From Chlorella sorokiniana (taxonomy: Eukaryota > Chlorophyta > Trebouxiophyceae > Chlorellales > Chlorellaceae), in NCBI GenBank assembly GCA_025917655.1, contig CP084619.1:1860001-1924000 (forward strand): 64,000 nucleotides of DNA, read 5' to 3'. Numbering within the stretch: position 1 is the first letter of the stretch; the number at the start of each line of letters is the position of its first letter. Under the pieces are notes generated by a model. That model saw nothing but the letters and a program-made list of their open reading frames with translations. It made no database searches and was not told where the DNA came from. Both the position numbers and the translations under genes were made by a program. This document shows positions 11,101 to 21,548 of this stretch, piece after piece.

Positions 11101-12184
11101 CTCGTTGATTGAAGTTAAAGTACAGCGCCCTGCTAAGTTAATTTACGACTTGCCGAGGTGACGGGTAACAAAATTGGTTGGCATGGTACACGCTGTGGCA
11201 ACAGGCCAGCCAGCCTTGGAAGAATACAAGCACGAAAATCAATGGAACTTGCATTGCAGCCCATTCCCAAAACAGCTCATGTGCGCCTCTGTTTCACCAC
11301 GGACGCCTGCTGCACAGCATGTATCCTCAGCAGCAGCATGCGGCTGTGCCAAAGGGCGAGCAGCTTGACCAGCAGCCATGCAATCTGCAAGTGGACATCA
11401 AGAATGAAAGGCTGATGAGTCGACGCATGCATCTATTTTATGGGTCAGAGTGAGGCAGCTGGGGAGCACCTGCTTGAGCGTCGCCATCGCCGCTGCTGGG
11501 GGTGGCGCAAGAAGCCGCTCTGCTGCTTTCCGCTTGGGCTGCCTGGGCGCGTCTAGTGATCCGCCCGCGCTCCTTGGGAGGTGTGCCACAAATGCAGGGG
11601 ACTGCAGCAGCGAGTTGCCCAAGGGAACTGGCATGGGCGCCCAGCTGTCTTTGAGAGGGCAAACGCCGTGATCAGCTTGCAGTTCTGCAATGAGCGGAAG
11701 CGTGCTTTCAACAGCTGCCGGCTGAAAGCAGCGGATTGAACCGGTATATGCCGAAGCCTGAGCACTACGTGGGCAACCCTTGAAACAAGGACGCATGAAG
11801 TGAAAGCCTTAAATTACACAGCGCCAAGGACACCGTGCTGACCCTAAAGGGGCGTGCTCCCCTTATGGCAGGAGGCGCCGGCGCTCTTGCCATGGCGCAA
11901 CAATGAAATTCATACGATCCACCAGCTTTACAAGTAGAGTACAGACTGCGAAAAATGAAGGTGTAGAAAAAGCATTAAACCTCAACACTTACAAAATAGC
12001 CCAGGCCCGCAAGTTTCGGCGGTGCTCCTGGGCCAGCATGCTTCCTAACAGCAGTCGCTGCTTCAAGACAGAAGAAAAGCAAGCATTCGACACTATGTAC
12101 CTTCTCAACTGTCCAACTTATCGGCTGCTTGGCCTGCAACCTACGGCTGCACAAGGAGCACACCACCAGCCGTCGAGCAGCTGC
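11101..12184. other. intergenic between convergent genes
   Basis: This lies between the PHD gene stop (plus strand) and the stop of the coiled-coil gene (minus strand). A minus-strand frame at 11398-11796 is open but lacks family resemblance. Two TTACA words (TGTAA on the minus strand) occur at 11814-11818 and 11989-11993; the second fits the minus-strand gene. Confidence 0.45.
11989..11993 (-). terminator. TGTAA poly(A) signal
   Basis: TTACA on the plus strand reads TGTAA on the minus strand, about 190 nt past the stop of the coiled-coil gene. TGTAA is the usual chlorophyte nuclear polyadenylation signal. Confidence 0.5.
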
Positions 12185-15100
12185 CTACGCTTGCAGGCCC
12201 AGCAGGCGCAACAAGGTGCTGGGAGGCGGCGTGTTGATGGGGTGCACGGGCCACTCCCACTCGCGCAAGACCTGCACGGTACAGGAGCAGGAAGCGACAG
12301 CGCTTTGTGACAGGGAGCAGCACCAAGTAGGGAGCTGCGCAGCCGCCAGCTGCCCTGTCCCCGCCCCTGCCCGAGCGAACAAGCCCACCTGCAGAGCCTC
12401 CGTGGCCAATGCGCGGTCGGGAGCGCGCAGGGCCCTGACTCGGCAATGGTGCGCAGCGTCCCTTCTGCCGCCGCCTTCAGACTCTCAAACTCAGCGCGGT
12501 CAGCGGGCTCGCCATCAACCTGCTCCGCACGGTTGGGTGAGGAGAGCTGCGTGGGCTGGCACCACACTCAGTCCCGCAGATTTGCACACGCGGGCCCACA
12601 TGAGCCTGCAATCGGTTGCCCCGCTCGCAGCTGGCAACAACTCACCTCGTGGCCCAGGGAGCGCATGAAGCCAGCCAGGTCCCACCCGCTGTGCTGCGCC
12701 CGCACCTCGGCCACGCGGGCGCGCGCTGCTTGCCGCTCCTCATCCAGGGCACCGCGGCCATGCTTGCCGTGGGCCGCCTTTTTGGTGGGGGAAGGCGAGG
12801 GCTGGGGCAGGTTGGCGTGGATGCGGCGGCTGATCCCCAGGACCGCGGGCTCCTCCTCAGGGGAGGGGCCGCAGGTGGAGGACGAGCCCGCAGCGGGCGA
12901 GCCAAACGCCTCGGGATCCTGCTCTCCCTCAGCGCGCACCTGGGTGCCGCAGCAGTGCGACTCCTCGCAGTCTGCGGCCACGGCCTGGCAAACACCTGCG
13001 CTGTGGGCCAGCCTGTCGGCCAGTTGGACCCGGCAGGCGCGCATCATCTCCAGGCACGACTGTACCTCGCTCGCCAGGTCGGCAGCAGGGGTGCCGGGCA
13101 ACGCGTGCGCGGCAGTTGCCTGCAGGGCAGGGTCCGGCGGGCGGTCGGCAGAGTGAACCGCACCCTGCCTGGTCAGCGCTCTGTGGCCAGCGTGCAGGCA
13201 GCGCAGGCTTATGGGGGCGCAGCCGCCATGGCAGCTCACCAGCCTGCCAGCAGGGGGAGAGCGTCAGTGCGGCACCGCTGGCTGCCAGCTTGGCCTGCAT
13301 CTCCTCGTACGCAGCAGTGACGCTCTGCAGCTGCCGCACCAGCTCCAGGTTCTGCTGCAGCAGCTGCTCGCGCCCGCAGCCGTCGGCGGCCTGCGCTGCC
13401 TCGGCAGCAGCACGCACAGCCTGCAGCTGCGATGTGACGCGGCGGCACTCCGCCTCCCTCTCCTGCAGGGCCGCCTGCGTGGTCAGCAGCTCCTCCTGGG
13501 CCTCGTCCAGCCAGGAGCGCACCTGCCCCAGCCGCTCCTCCAGCGCGCGCACCTCCAGCTGCAGGGGGCAAGCGGCGGGGGGCAGCACGGCGTCACGCTC
13601 CCCTGCTGCGCAGGACAGGCTGCCAGCCGACAGCGGCTGCGCAACGCAGAGGGCGCGCGAGGCAGGGCAGGCAGGCAGCGCATGCTGCCAGCCCACCGTG
13701 CTTTGCTCGCTCACGGCCGCAACATTCTGTTCGTAAGCCGCCAGCGCAGCGTCTTTCTCCGCCAGAGCAGCCTGCAGCTCCGCCAGTGCGTCCTGGCTCT
13801 CGGCAAACTGCTGCTCCATCTCTAGCCACTCCTGCGGGGGGTGGGGGATGGGGGATATGGGTCACAACACGCAGGCCGCAACACTGGGCTGCAATACGGA
13901 GCCAGGGTGCAGCCACGACCTAACGACGCCAAGTAAGTTGCCGTGCCTATCGCACCCCCGACCCACCCACCTGCATCTGCTCCTCCTGTACAGCCAGGAA
14001 GTTGTGGTCCCGCAGAAACTTTTCAATCAGGCTGGCCGGCGGTGGCGGCAGCTCGCCTTTGCCGGGCGCGTGCTGCTGCGGGATTGCGCCAATACGGGCG
14101 AGGCTGCAGCAGGGAGGCGTAAAGCCAGTGAGGGCTCCAACAATGATTGCCCAGCACCAGTGATACAGACACAGCCAAGGCGTCAGGAACCGCGCCAGTC
14201 ACACTCGTGTCGCCAGCTCGGCACCTGCGTCTGCCGCCTTCTGCTGCGCCTCGTCCAGCTGCTTCATGCGGCACTGCAGCTCAGCCTCCAGCAGGGCCAG
14301 CGAATGCTCGGCAGTGTCCTTGGCAAAAGAGGCTTCCTTGAGACGCGCCGACAGCTGCGCGGCGCGGGTCGCCTGCGCCAGCACAGCCCGCCGCCCCCTG
14401 ACATACGCCAGCATGGCCAGCGCTCCGCAGCCAAGGGCGGCCAGGAAGGTGTACAGCGCGGCAGGAGAGGCCGCTGCGGCGCCAGCTTGGATCGGCGCAG
14501 AAGGCGTGTGTGCAGCAAGGCTGGAGTTGGGGAAGCGCGCGTTCATGTCAGAACTGAGTCCCAGCTGCAGGCTGGGCAGCCACGCACGCTGCTGCCAGCC
14601 CCCAGCTGCCCAGGCTCGGCCGCCAGCGCTTGTGTCGCTGCCGCGGCGGCCTCTGCCAGCGCGGCGGCTGCCTGGGCTGCAGCTTCTGCCTCTGTCAGGA
14701 GCCGACAGCTCGGCTGCCAAGCGAGCAGACTCAGCATGCTCTTGCTTTTCAAGCTGTGCCTGTTCCTGCTGAGCCTCAAGCTGCTCCATGCGGGCAAGGG
14801 CGGCAGTGCGTGCCTCGTGCGCCTGATGCAGCTGCAGCGTGAGATCGGTGATGATGTCCAGTGCAGCCTCGCTTTCCTGTTGGGTAGTCACAGCACATGA
14901 GCCAGCATAGCCATCGATGGCACTCAGGTTGGGTGTAGAGGGGACAGGCTTAATCACGTCCAGCACGGTCGGCGCCTGCGTTCCGTTAGGGAAGATAGTG
15001 TTGTGGTGGTTGCAGTGTTCTTTGAGAGTATTGAACCATCAGAATGCCAATTCTAAAGCACCGTTTGTCTCCCAAGCAGGGACCAAGTGCATCAAGCTGA

Positions 15101-15335
15101 CCTGCGCAACCGCCGCGGGCTTCAGCAAAGCCATTGTCACTATCAGGAGGCAGCAGCCCGCGACAGCCAGGATGTTGGTAGCAACGCGCGCCCGGTTTTC
15201 GCGAGCTGCCTTCTTCAGCTGCCACTCGGCGAATGCGGGGTCTGCAGTGAGTGTGGCCAGCTGCTGCAGCGTTGTCTCATCACGGCGTCGGCGGTAGGCC
15301 TCCGCCGTGAGCCTGCCGCTCTGAAACTCCGCCAT
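12185..15335 (-). CDS. membrane-anchored coiled-coil protein, unknown family
   Basis: I do not recognise this gene. The minus-strand ATG at 15335 opens an exon MAEFQSGRLTAEAYRRRRDE that leads into a hydrophobic helix (VATNILAVAGCCLLIVTMAL). Later exons carry a Glu/Gln-rich helix (RMEQLEAQQEQAQLEKQEHA), a second hydrophobic segment (TFLAALGCGALAMLAYV), then RRAVLAQATRAAQLSARLKE and a long heptad-rich region (ALAELQAALAEKDAALAAYE; LEERLGQVRSWLDEAQEELL). PPPPASLIEKFLRDHNFLAV looks LisH-like. The C-terminal part is charged and disordered (SPSPTKKAAHGKHGRGALDE). Overall it looks like a membrane-tethered coiled-coil organiser or tether protein. Splice borders in 12.2-12.6 kb are uncertain, so the stop at 12185 is provisional. 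It is divergent from the small membrane-protein gene at 15635. Confidence 0.55.
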
Positions 15336-15634
15336 AGCGGCCTCCAGGCGGGTGGAGCACGCGTATGCGCTGAAAGTCAGGTGGTGTCGAAGTCACAATA
15401 AACAAACTTGAAGCGAACTAGTACCGGGGCATGTGGATGTCAAGATTTGCTGCACCAGCGTGTGACGAGATAGCAAAAGCGCCAGCAGCGGCGCAGGTGG
15501 CTGAAGTGAAGGGCGTGCTGCGTGCTCCGTCACAGTGGTGTGGAGTTTGCGACAGCCCCGTCACGCGCCTTTTGCATCTTTCTCGCCCTTGCCCTTTGTT
15601 ACTGCGACATCTACGCGGTTTACCAAGTCTAGCG
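15336..15634. promoter_or_regulatory. short divergent upstream region
   Basis: The 299 bp between two divergent start codons must contain both promoters and 5' UTRs, unless unseen first exons exist. No clear TATA box is seen. Confidence 0.4.
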
Positions 15635-16135
15635 ATGCCTGTTGACGTGCAGGCTCAAGCCCAGCAGTTTGCAGAGGCCCGCCTCCATGACTTCCTCCTG
15701 TGAAGCAGTATGCTGTGGATCTGTTGCATCAGCGTGCGCTTACAGCTCCTAACGGGGCCCAGCTTGACGCTCTGGTGTCGGCCTTCCTCAGTCTTGCGGC
15801 CTTGAACGTCGTCCTCATACTGCTGACCCCCAGGGGGCGCAAGTTTGTATTCGACGCAGTCGAAACAGTGCTGGCAATTGCGCTGGTCGCAGTCCTGCTG
15901 GCTGTGGTGCTGTGCCTCCCGATCGGTGAGCTGCCGGCAGTCACTGGTTAGCACTGTTGCGCGTGGCAACTGCAGCCTGCCTGCAGGCACATCTGGCTGA
16001 CGCGTTGACTGCCATATCATTGCAGGCATAATTTATCTTGTGCTGAAGGCTGTTGCGTTCTTGCTGCAAGTGGTGTTGAGCCTTCCTGCAGTAGCCGAGC
16101 TCTTGACATCGCTGCGCAGCTCTGCAGGCTTGTAG
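15635..16135 (+). CDS. small multi-pass membrane protein, unknown
   Basis: A protein of about 130 residues that I do not recognise. Exon 1 starts MPVDVQAQAQQFAEARLHDF and continues KQYAVDLLHQRALTAPN. Hydrophobic segments follow: ALVSAFLSLAALNVVLILL, then TVLAIALVAVLLAVVLCLPI, and after an intron (15926-16025) IIYLVLKAVAFLLQVVLSL. The stop TAG is at 16133-16135. The phase across the intron is consistent (Gly codon split G|GC). Near 15696-15702 the frame needs one extra base (DFL to PVKQY), the same sort of slip seen in other genes here. Three membrane helices with a soluble N-terminus suggest an organelle or endomembrane protein. Confidence 0.6.
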
Positions 16136-16147
16136 GTGCCTCGCCGC

Positions 16148-16152
16148 TGTAA
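16148..16152 (+). terminator. TGTAA poly(A) signal
   Basis: TGTAA 12 nt after the stop of the small membrane-protein gene matches the chlorophyte nuclear poly(A) signal, although it is close to the stop. Confidence 0.55.
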
Positions 16153-16284
16153 TCCGAACCTGATGTTGATAAGTTGCTCCTAGCTGTGCCTTCAATGATT
16201 TGCCTTCAAGTTTCGTGTTCTAGCAGTTTTGGCCTACAATCAGCATTTAATAACCTGACTGCGAAGCACAGATGATTGTGACGC

Positions 16285-17852
16285 TCACGTCAAGGGTGGC
16301 GCCACTGGTAGCGCTGCAGCATTGACGGCGGACAGCACCGCGGGCTGCAGCCTTGCGCCATCAGTCAGCTTGCTGATGTCGGTCCAGTCATCCAGGCTGC
16401 CCCACTTCTGCAGCGGCCAGTACTTCCAGCACGCGCGGCCAATGATGTTTTCGACTGGCAGCGGGCCCCAGATGTGGCTGTCGTAGCTGTTGTTCCGGTT
16501 GTCGCCCATGACAAACACGTGTCTGTGCAGAGCATGGCCAGGGCAGGGGGCGGGCGGTTGAACAGGCACCAAGCCAAACAAGCGTGAGTTGACGATGTTG
16601 CGGTGGCAGAGCTGCAGCAGTCTGTGCTCAACAGCAGTCCACCATCCCTTCCCACCGCTGCCTCCGCCCTGCTCACCCCTCAGGCACCACCAGCCGCTGC
16701 AGCTCATACTTGGGCGCCTCCTTGATGTAGGGTTCTGTGCGAGGCAGGCCGTTGACAATCAGCTTGCCTCCGCTCACTTCCACCGTGTCGCCTGCGTGGG
16801 TAGCAGCAGCAATGGCAGCCAGCTCAGGGCGCGCGGTGGCCCCAGACAAGCAACTGCTGCTGGTGCCGGCTTTGCTTGCTGAGGAAAAGGGGAGGGGTCT
16901 GTGAGAGGCTGACATGTCGGGCGGCGCCGATTCGCCCACCGCCCTGGGGTCCCACAAGCGCGCACCCTCCACCGCCACAATGCGCTTGATGAAGACATTG
17001 TCATCCAGCCAGCTGGACTCGCGGCCCACGCCCCTGGCGGGGCGGAAGATGACAACGTCACCCGTGCCGGGGGCCCTGCACGCGGGTGGGAGGGAGGCTT
17101 GAGCTGGGATGCCTGACAGGCTCGTCACCTTGCTGCTGCCTGTTTGTCCAGCATGGCGGGCCCACCCATCCACGCAGCAGGCCCGCCCACACCTGGAGAA
17201 GCGGTAGGTCAGCTTCTCTGCCACCAGCCGGTCGCCCACATCAAACGTGGGGAACATGGACAGGGAGGGGATGAAGCGCGGCTCCGCAATGACCAGCCGG
17301 ATGGCGTAAGACACCGCCACGGCAATGGCCACCGTCTCCACGTCGCTCTTGCTCAGCCAGGCGGGCCAGCCGTCGTTGCCCCCATCACCCCCGGCACTGC
17401 TGCTGCCGTTGCTGCTGTTGCTGCTGCTGCTTCTGCTGCTGCTGCTAGAAGAAGGCCTCACACTGTTGTCGCCCTCGCTGTCATCTGCGGTGGTGGTGCC
17501 AACCAGCGGCGGCGCTGCAGATGGCGGCGGCGGCCCGGACCCTAGCCCTGCTGCGGCGGAGCCGCCATCATCCTGGCTGGTGCTGCCTGCGATCGGGTAT
17601 GAATGGAGATACTGCTGCAGATCTTGATATTCAGCAACATCATGCACAGAAAGCATTGGTCGTCTTGGTGCTGCCTGCAACACAGCGCCATGCAACACAT
17701 GCACGCACCCTTGCCAGACTGGATGGCCTGCACGGGTTGCCGCCTACGCCAGCGGCAGCCAGCTCCGTTGTGCGTAGTAGCAACTTGGGTAAAATGGCTG
17801 CATAATGAAGGCAACGTTTTACGTCACGGACAAGGCCAGCACAAAACTCCAT
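16285..17852 (-). CDS. type I signal peptidase, thylakoid processing peptidase type
   Basis: A membrane serine protease that removes signal peptides; in plants the plastid form trims thylakoid transfer peptides. Conserved boxes are all present: [13 protein letters not shown] (nucleophile Ser in SMFP), [13 protein letters not shown] (general-base Lys) and [20 protein letters not shown]. One membrane helix ([20 protein letters not shown]) precedes the catalytic Ser. The ATG at 17852 was chosen because exon 1 ([18 protein letters not shown]) joins in phase to [16 protein letters not shown] and makes a plausible plastid transit peptide. A Ser-rich linker encoded by a trinucleotide repeat (17397-17446) separates transit peptide and helix. 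The stop is at 16285-16287. It is divergent from the TMEM161 gene. Confidence 0.9.
17397..17446 (-). repeat. trinucleotide repeat encoding poly-Ser
   Basis: A CTG-type repeat on the plus strand reads as Ser/Asn codons on the minus strand, in the linker before the membrane helix of the signal peptidase. Confidence 0.8.
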
Positions 17853-18318
17853 CGCATTTCGGGAGGAGCAAGCCTGCCGGCAACGGGTCCGCTTGGCAGT
17901 GGCGGCTGGCAGCTGAGGCAGCCCCTAGCCCATAGGACGTTGTCAATGCCCTCACCGACCAACGTGACTTTTCGGCTGAGTCTGTCCCGCCTGAAAGGCT
18001 GAAAGGGTGTTGCAGGGAATGGACAATATGGCCCGCATAGCGGCGCTGTCAACAGTCTCCTCGACTGTTGTGCTTGTTGCAGCTCAGGCCATGTGAGGCC
18101 TGCTAGAAGAAGCTTTCAAGGGATAATGTGCTACACAGTACAAGAGCCGCAGTACATCACCGAGACATGCAACTGCGAGGATTACAAAGCGGCGCATGCA
18201 TGGCATCGTGGCCAGATCGCCCCTAGCAAGGTCTTTAGATCATCATTACAGTCATAAACTCGTCCTGTCTCGCGCTGTCTAGCAAGGTCCCCGAACCGCA
18301 GCAGCAAGCAGCTGGGTC
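17853..18318. promoter_or_regulatory. divergent upstream region, signal peptidase / TMEM161
   Basis: 466 bp between opposing start codons. No gene is seen; it presumably holds both promoters. Confidence 0.4.
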
Positions 18319-20593
18319 ATGGCAGGCGTGAGCCTTCAGAATTCAAATGTCTTGCAGCTGGTCCCCAGCCTCCTGATCGGGCTGGCACTCAGCCTGCTGG
18401 CGTTCCGCTCCGCTCGCTCATCGGGCTGCGCTGTTACTATGCGGCCGTCTCCGCTCCGTCTGGCAGCAGGCGTGTGCGATCAAGGCGCAGTAAGCAAGCA
18501 GATGATATAGACCTCGGCGGCGCAGAGGCGCTGGTTGTTGCGCCCCTCACCACCCAGCAGGCGCGCCAGTTGGCTTACCGCGGCTCATATGAGAACTTGG
18601 TGAGCCCAGTGATACAGTGGGAGGGGGCGTCCGTCGGCGAGCCCATGGCAGCATGAAATAAGCTGTGCATTTTACATGCTCTTGCAGTTCATATGCAGCA
18701 TGTTTGCGCTGTCCAGCGCCGCAACCGGGCTGGTGGCTGAGCAGCTGCTCGGCTGGCCGGCCAGCTATTGGCCTGCGTTGCTGGCCACGAGCTGCTGTTT
18801 CGTGGCGCTTGCAATGCTGGGGCAGGTGGGCATGGATGGTGGTGATGGTTGGATGCGGGGCCGGGGCGGGCGCGCGCAGGCACATGCCTGCGCATCCTGC
18901 TGTGGCAGCATGTCGGGGGAACTGCACCTGGCCTAATCAGGAGGCTGGCGTGCGCTGCAGGTCGACCTGCTGTCCTCCAGCACCTCCCCCAGTAACAAGG
19001 TGCTGGCGGTGTTCTGGGGCGTCGGTGGCTTTGCAGCAGCGCTGGCGCTGCACGTGCTCCAGCCTGGGTGAGCCCCCTGCTAGTAGTTGTAGGGCCTTGC
19101 CCCCTGTGAGCAATGCAGCCCTGCTCCCTTAATCATGACGCTGCTATCGAGGGAGCGCAGGGGTGGCGCCATGCTGGCGTGGGATACGGAACGTGCAGCT
19201 GCAGCTTTGGGCCCAGCATTTGCTGAAGTCGTTAAGTCGGCTGGCAGCAAAGTCTTGAAGGAGGGCCTGGTTGCAATCCCCAGCATCACAGTGACGGGTG
19301 AGCGAAGGGCAATGCATCAGCCCCAGGCTGCCGCCGCTAAGAAAGCTCAGTCATGATCCTGCTAGTGGCCGCATGGGCCTGATGGCGGCCCTGTGATCCT
19401 GCTGCAGCCTGGGTGCTGCAGCTGGCGCTGGCGCTGGTGGCTGCTGTCATCAGCGTGCAGCTGTACGCCCTGCGCTTCGCTTTGCTCACTCCTTCTGGCT
19501 GCAACTCAACCCGCCGGAGTGGGCGACGGACTACATCACACCTCGCCCGCTCGCCACGCTGTGCATGTTCCTGCAGCTGCTGCTGCCGCTGCTGACATCC
19601 TTCCTGTGGGTGCGTGCATCCCGGCCGCCCCTCACCCTGCTCACTGCCTGGCAGCCCGCACCTCGGCATGCACCATGCACCTTTTGCTGCCGGCCTTCAG
19701 ACCTCACTCATCTGCCTTTGTTTCGATGCAGGTGCGCCCCATGTGCCAGGAGCTGCTCGGCCTGTCTGACGGGCAGCTGCTGCGTGTCCAGGCCTGCGCC
19801 TTGCTGGCCTGTGCTGCTGTGAGTGCTGCTGGGCTACGCACCCTTCTCCAACGCTACTTGGATCGGGCGCTGACAGGTGCGAGGTGTCTTGCCCGTCAGA
19901 GTTGTAGGGCTGTGGACGCAGCTGCCAAGCCGCTTTGGGCAGACCTCGTGACCTCAAGTCCGGCTGCCCTGCAGGCTGGCACCACCTGAAGCATGGTAGC
20001 CTGGCGGCACGCGCAAAGAAGGACGACAAGAAGTCCCTGGGCGACCTGATCCGTGCCAGCTGCCAGGTGCAAGCGACGTGCGCCTGCTTTTCACTCGCTG
20101 TGCGCCATGCTGGGATGCCGCCACGGATCAGGCCACAAACAAGCGGGCGCCCCTCCTGTCCCTGGTTTCGCAGGCCATTCAACTTTTGCTGGGAAAGTCC
20201 GCTGTGCAGCTGCTTGCCCCCGCGGTCCTTTATCTTGGAATGGGGCTGCTGCTCTTCCATTCTGGTATGTGCATGCAGCTTTGCATTGAGCCACTGGCGT
20301 ATCCATTCTCTCCAGCATGCCTGCCTGCACCTCGATGGTACTCTTGACCTGCTGCTCCTGCTTGCAATGTACAGCAACGCTTTCCAGCGGATCAAGCAGC
20401 ACGGCGGTACAAATACTGCTGCAGGTACGTGCGGGCCTGGCAGATTGCAGGTTTGTTGATGGATCAGCCGACTCATCACGTTGATGTGTTGCAGAACTGC
20501 GTGGGCTTTACGGCTGCATGGACGGGCGCATGCTGGTTTGCCTTCGGAGCCGGCATGCTGTGGATGTTCCGGACGGGCGTTCTGTCTCCCTGA
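18319..20593 (+). CDS. TMEM161 family membrane protein
   Basis: A multi-pass membrane protein related to animal TMEM161A/B. The match is from remembered family sequence: LQLVPSLLIGLALSLLAF at the N-terminus, LLTSFLWVRPMCQELL (animal MVLLWVKPITKDYI), LRTLLQRYLDRAL (animal MRSHLQAYLNLAQ), then VQLLAPAVLYLGMGLLLF and a final helix FTAAWTGACWFAFGAGMLW. About eight hydrophobic segments lie in order over seven or more exons. The ATG at 18319 fits the short luminal start of the family. The last exon (from 20495) ends LWMFRTGVLSP and TGA at 20591-20593. A frame slip at the GGG of 18423-18425 (one G missing) separates two conserved pieces of exon 1. The molecular role in algae is unknown; TMEM161B affects excitability and cilia-related development in animals. 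Confidence 0.75.
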
Positions 20594-20626
20594 TGCTGAC
20601 AGGGCTCTCAGCGCTCGCTGGTCCGC

Positions 20627-20631
20627 TGTAA
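20627..20631 (+). terminator. TGTAA poly(A) signal
   Basis: TGTAA 34 nt after the TMEM161 stop codon, a typical chlorophyte placement. Confidence 0.6.
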
Positions 20632-20674
20632 TCATACGTGCCACACGTGATCAGTGCTGCTAGCGCTGGGCAGC

Positions 20675-20696
20675 ACTGGCATGCTAGCATGCCAGT
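20675..20696. repeat. 22-bp perfect palindrome
   Basis: A self-complementary sequence centred on GCTAGC with arms ACTGGCATGCT and its complement. It is preceded at 20650-20676 by a smaller inverted repeat (CAGTGCTG ... CAGCACTG). It lies about 80 nt past the TMEM161 stop. Confidence 0.85.
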
Positions 20697-21548
20697 TGGG
20701 TGTGCACTGGAGTGTGACAGCCAGAGCCTCTGCATAGCAAGCTGCCCATGGTACCTGTCTGATCATCACTTGCCACTAACATTTCATGGCCATGTTTGGC
20801 ATGATCAGGACTCATGTAAGCCCCGGACAGGTTAAGCAGGTTGACTTTTAGTGTGTTAAAGCGAGCTGGCAGCAATGCTGCGGTAGCAGTGAGTGAGTTA
20901 GCAGACCAGGAGTTGCTACTGTGTGTTCTCATTCGCTGGTCGGCCGCCTGGCCCGCTCACCACCTCCAACAACCAGCTGATACCACGAACAAGAAGTTCT
21001 GGACAACATGCTGAACGGCACCCACTTTGCTGCTTGAGCTGCATCAAGCCGCTGCGCCTGATGGTGTTGTTGCCGATGCAGGGCACCCCTGGCACATATA
21101 AGATCCCCCATACGTGCCCTGGTTCCTCGTAGCTCTTTCTTGTGCTGTACTGTCCACAGTGGCGCTCGTGCAGCAGCCTTGTGGATGAAAACCGAGGGGT
21201 TTGACGCTCGAAATGGTTGTGAAGGAGCAACGCGCAACTTATTAGTTACTTCGACTGCATTGATTCAGGCAGTAAAGAAGATGAGTTGCAGGTTGGCCCC
21301 TGTCAGCCAGGGTATCGGCGGGCACGCGCAGGTGGTGCTGCGCTGGCAGCCTTCGACCGGTTCGCGCCCAAGCTACGCCGACACTCCTCAACAGCGAGTG
21401 CGTTATGCTATAGTTACATCGCGCAATGCTCTGCGCGCACAGTTGCGGCTGCTGAGGGGCCGGGTTGGGTTTTCCCACGCGCGAGCTCCTAACTATCCCC
21501 GCGTTCATCTCATCACGAAGGGGTGTCAGTGACGCCCCGCTGGGCGTC

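Larger units (their letters stand above)
20594..21548. other. intergenic, no gene seen; contains a 22-bp palindrome
   Basis: About 950 bp between tandem plus-strand genes. It has no convincing coding region. It carries a 22-bp perfect palindrome at 20675-20696 and a TATA-like CATATAAG near 21095. Confidence 0.5.

Noticed and set aside
11398-11796. A 132-codon minus-strand frame as the last exon of the coiled-coil gene
   Set aside because: A TGTAA signal for that gene lies at 11989-11993, upstream of this frame, and no in-phase splice join was found.
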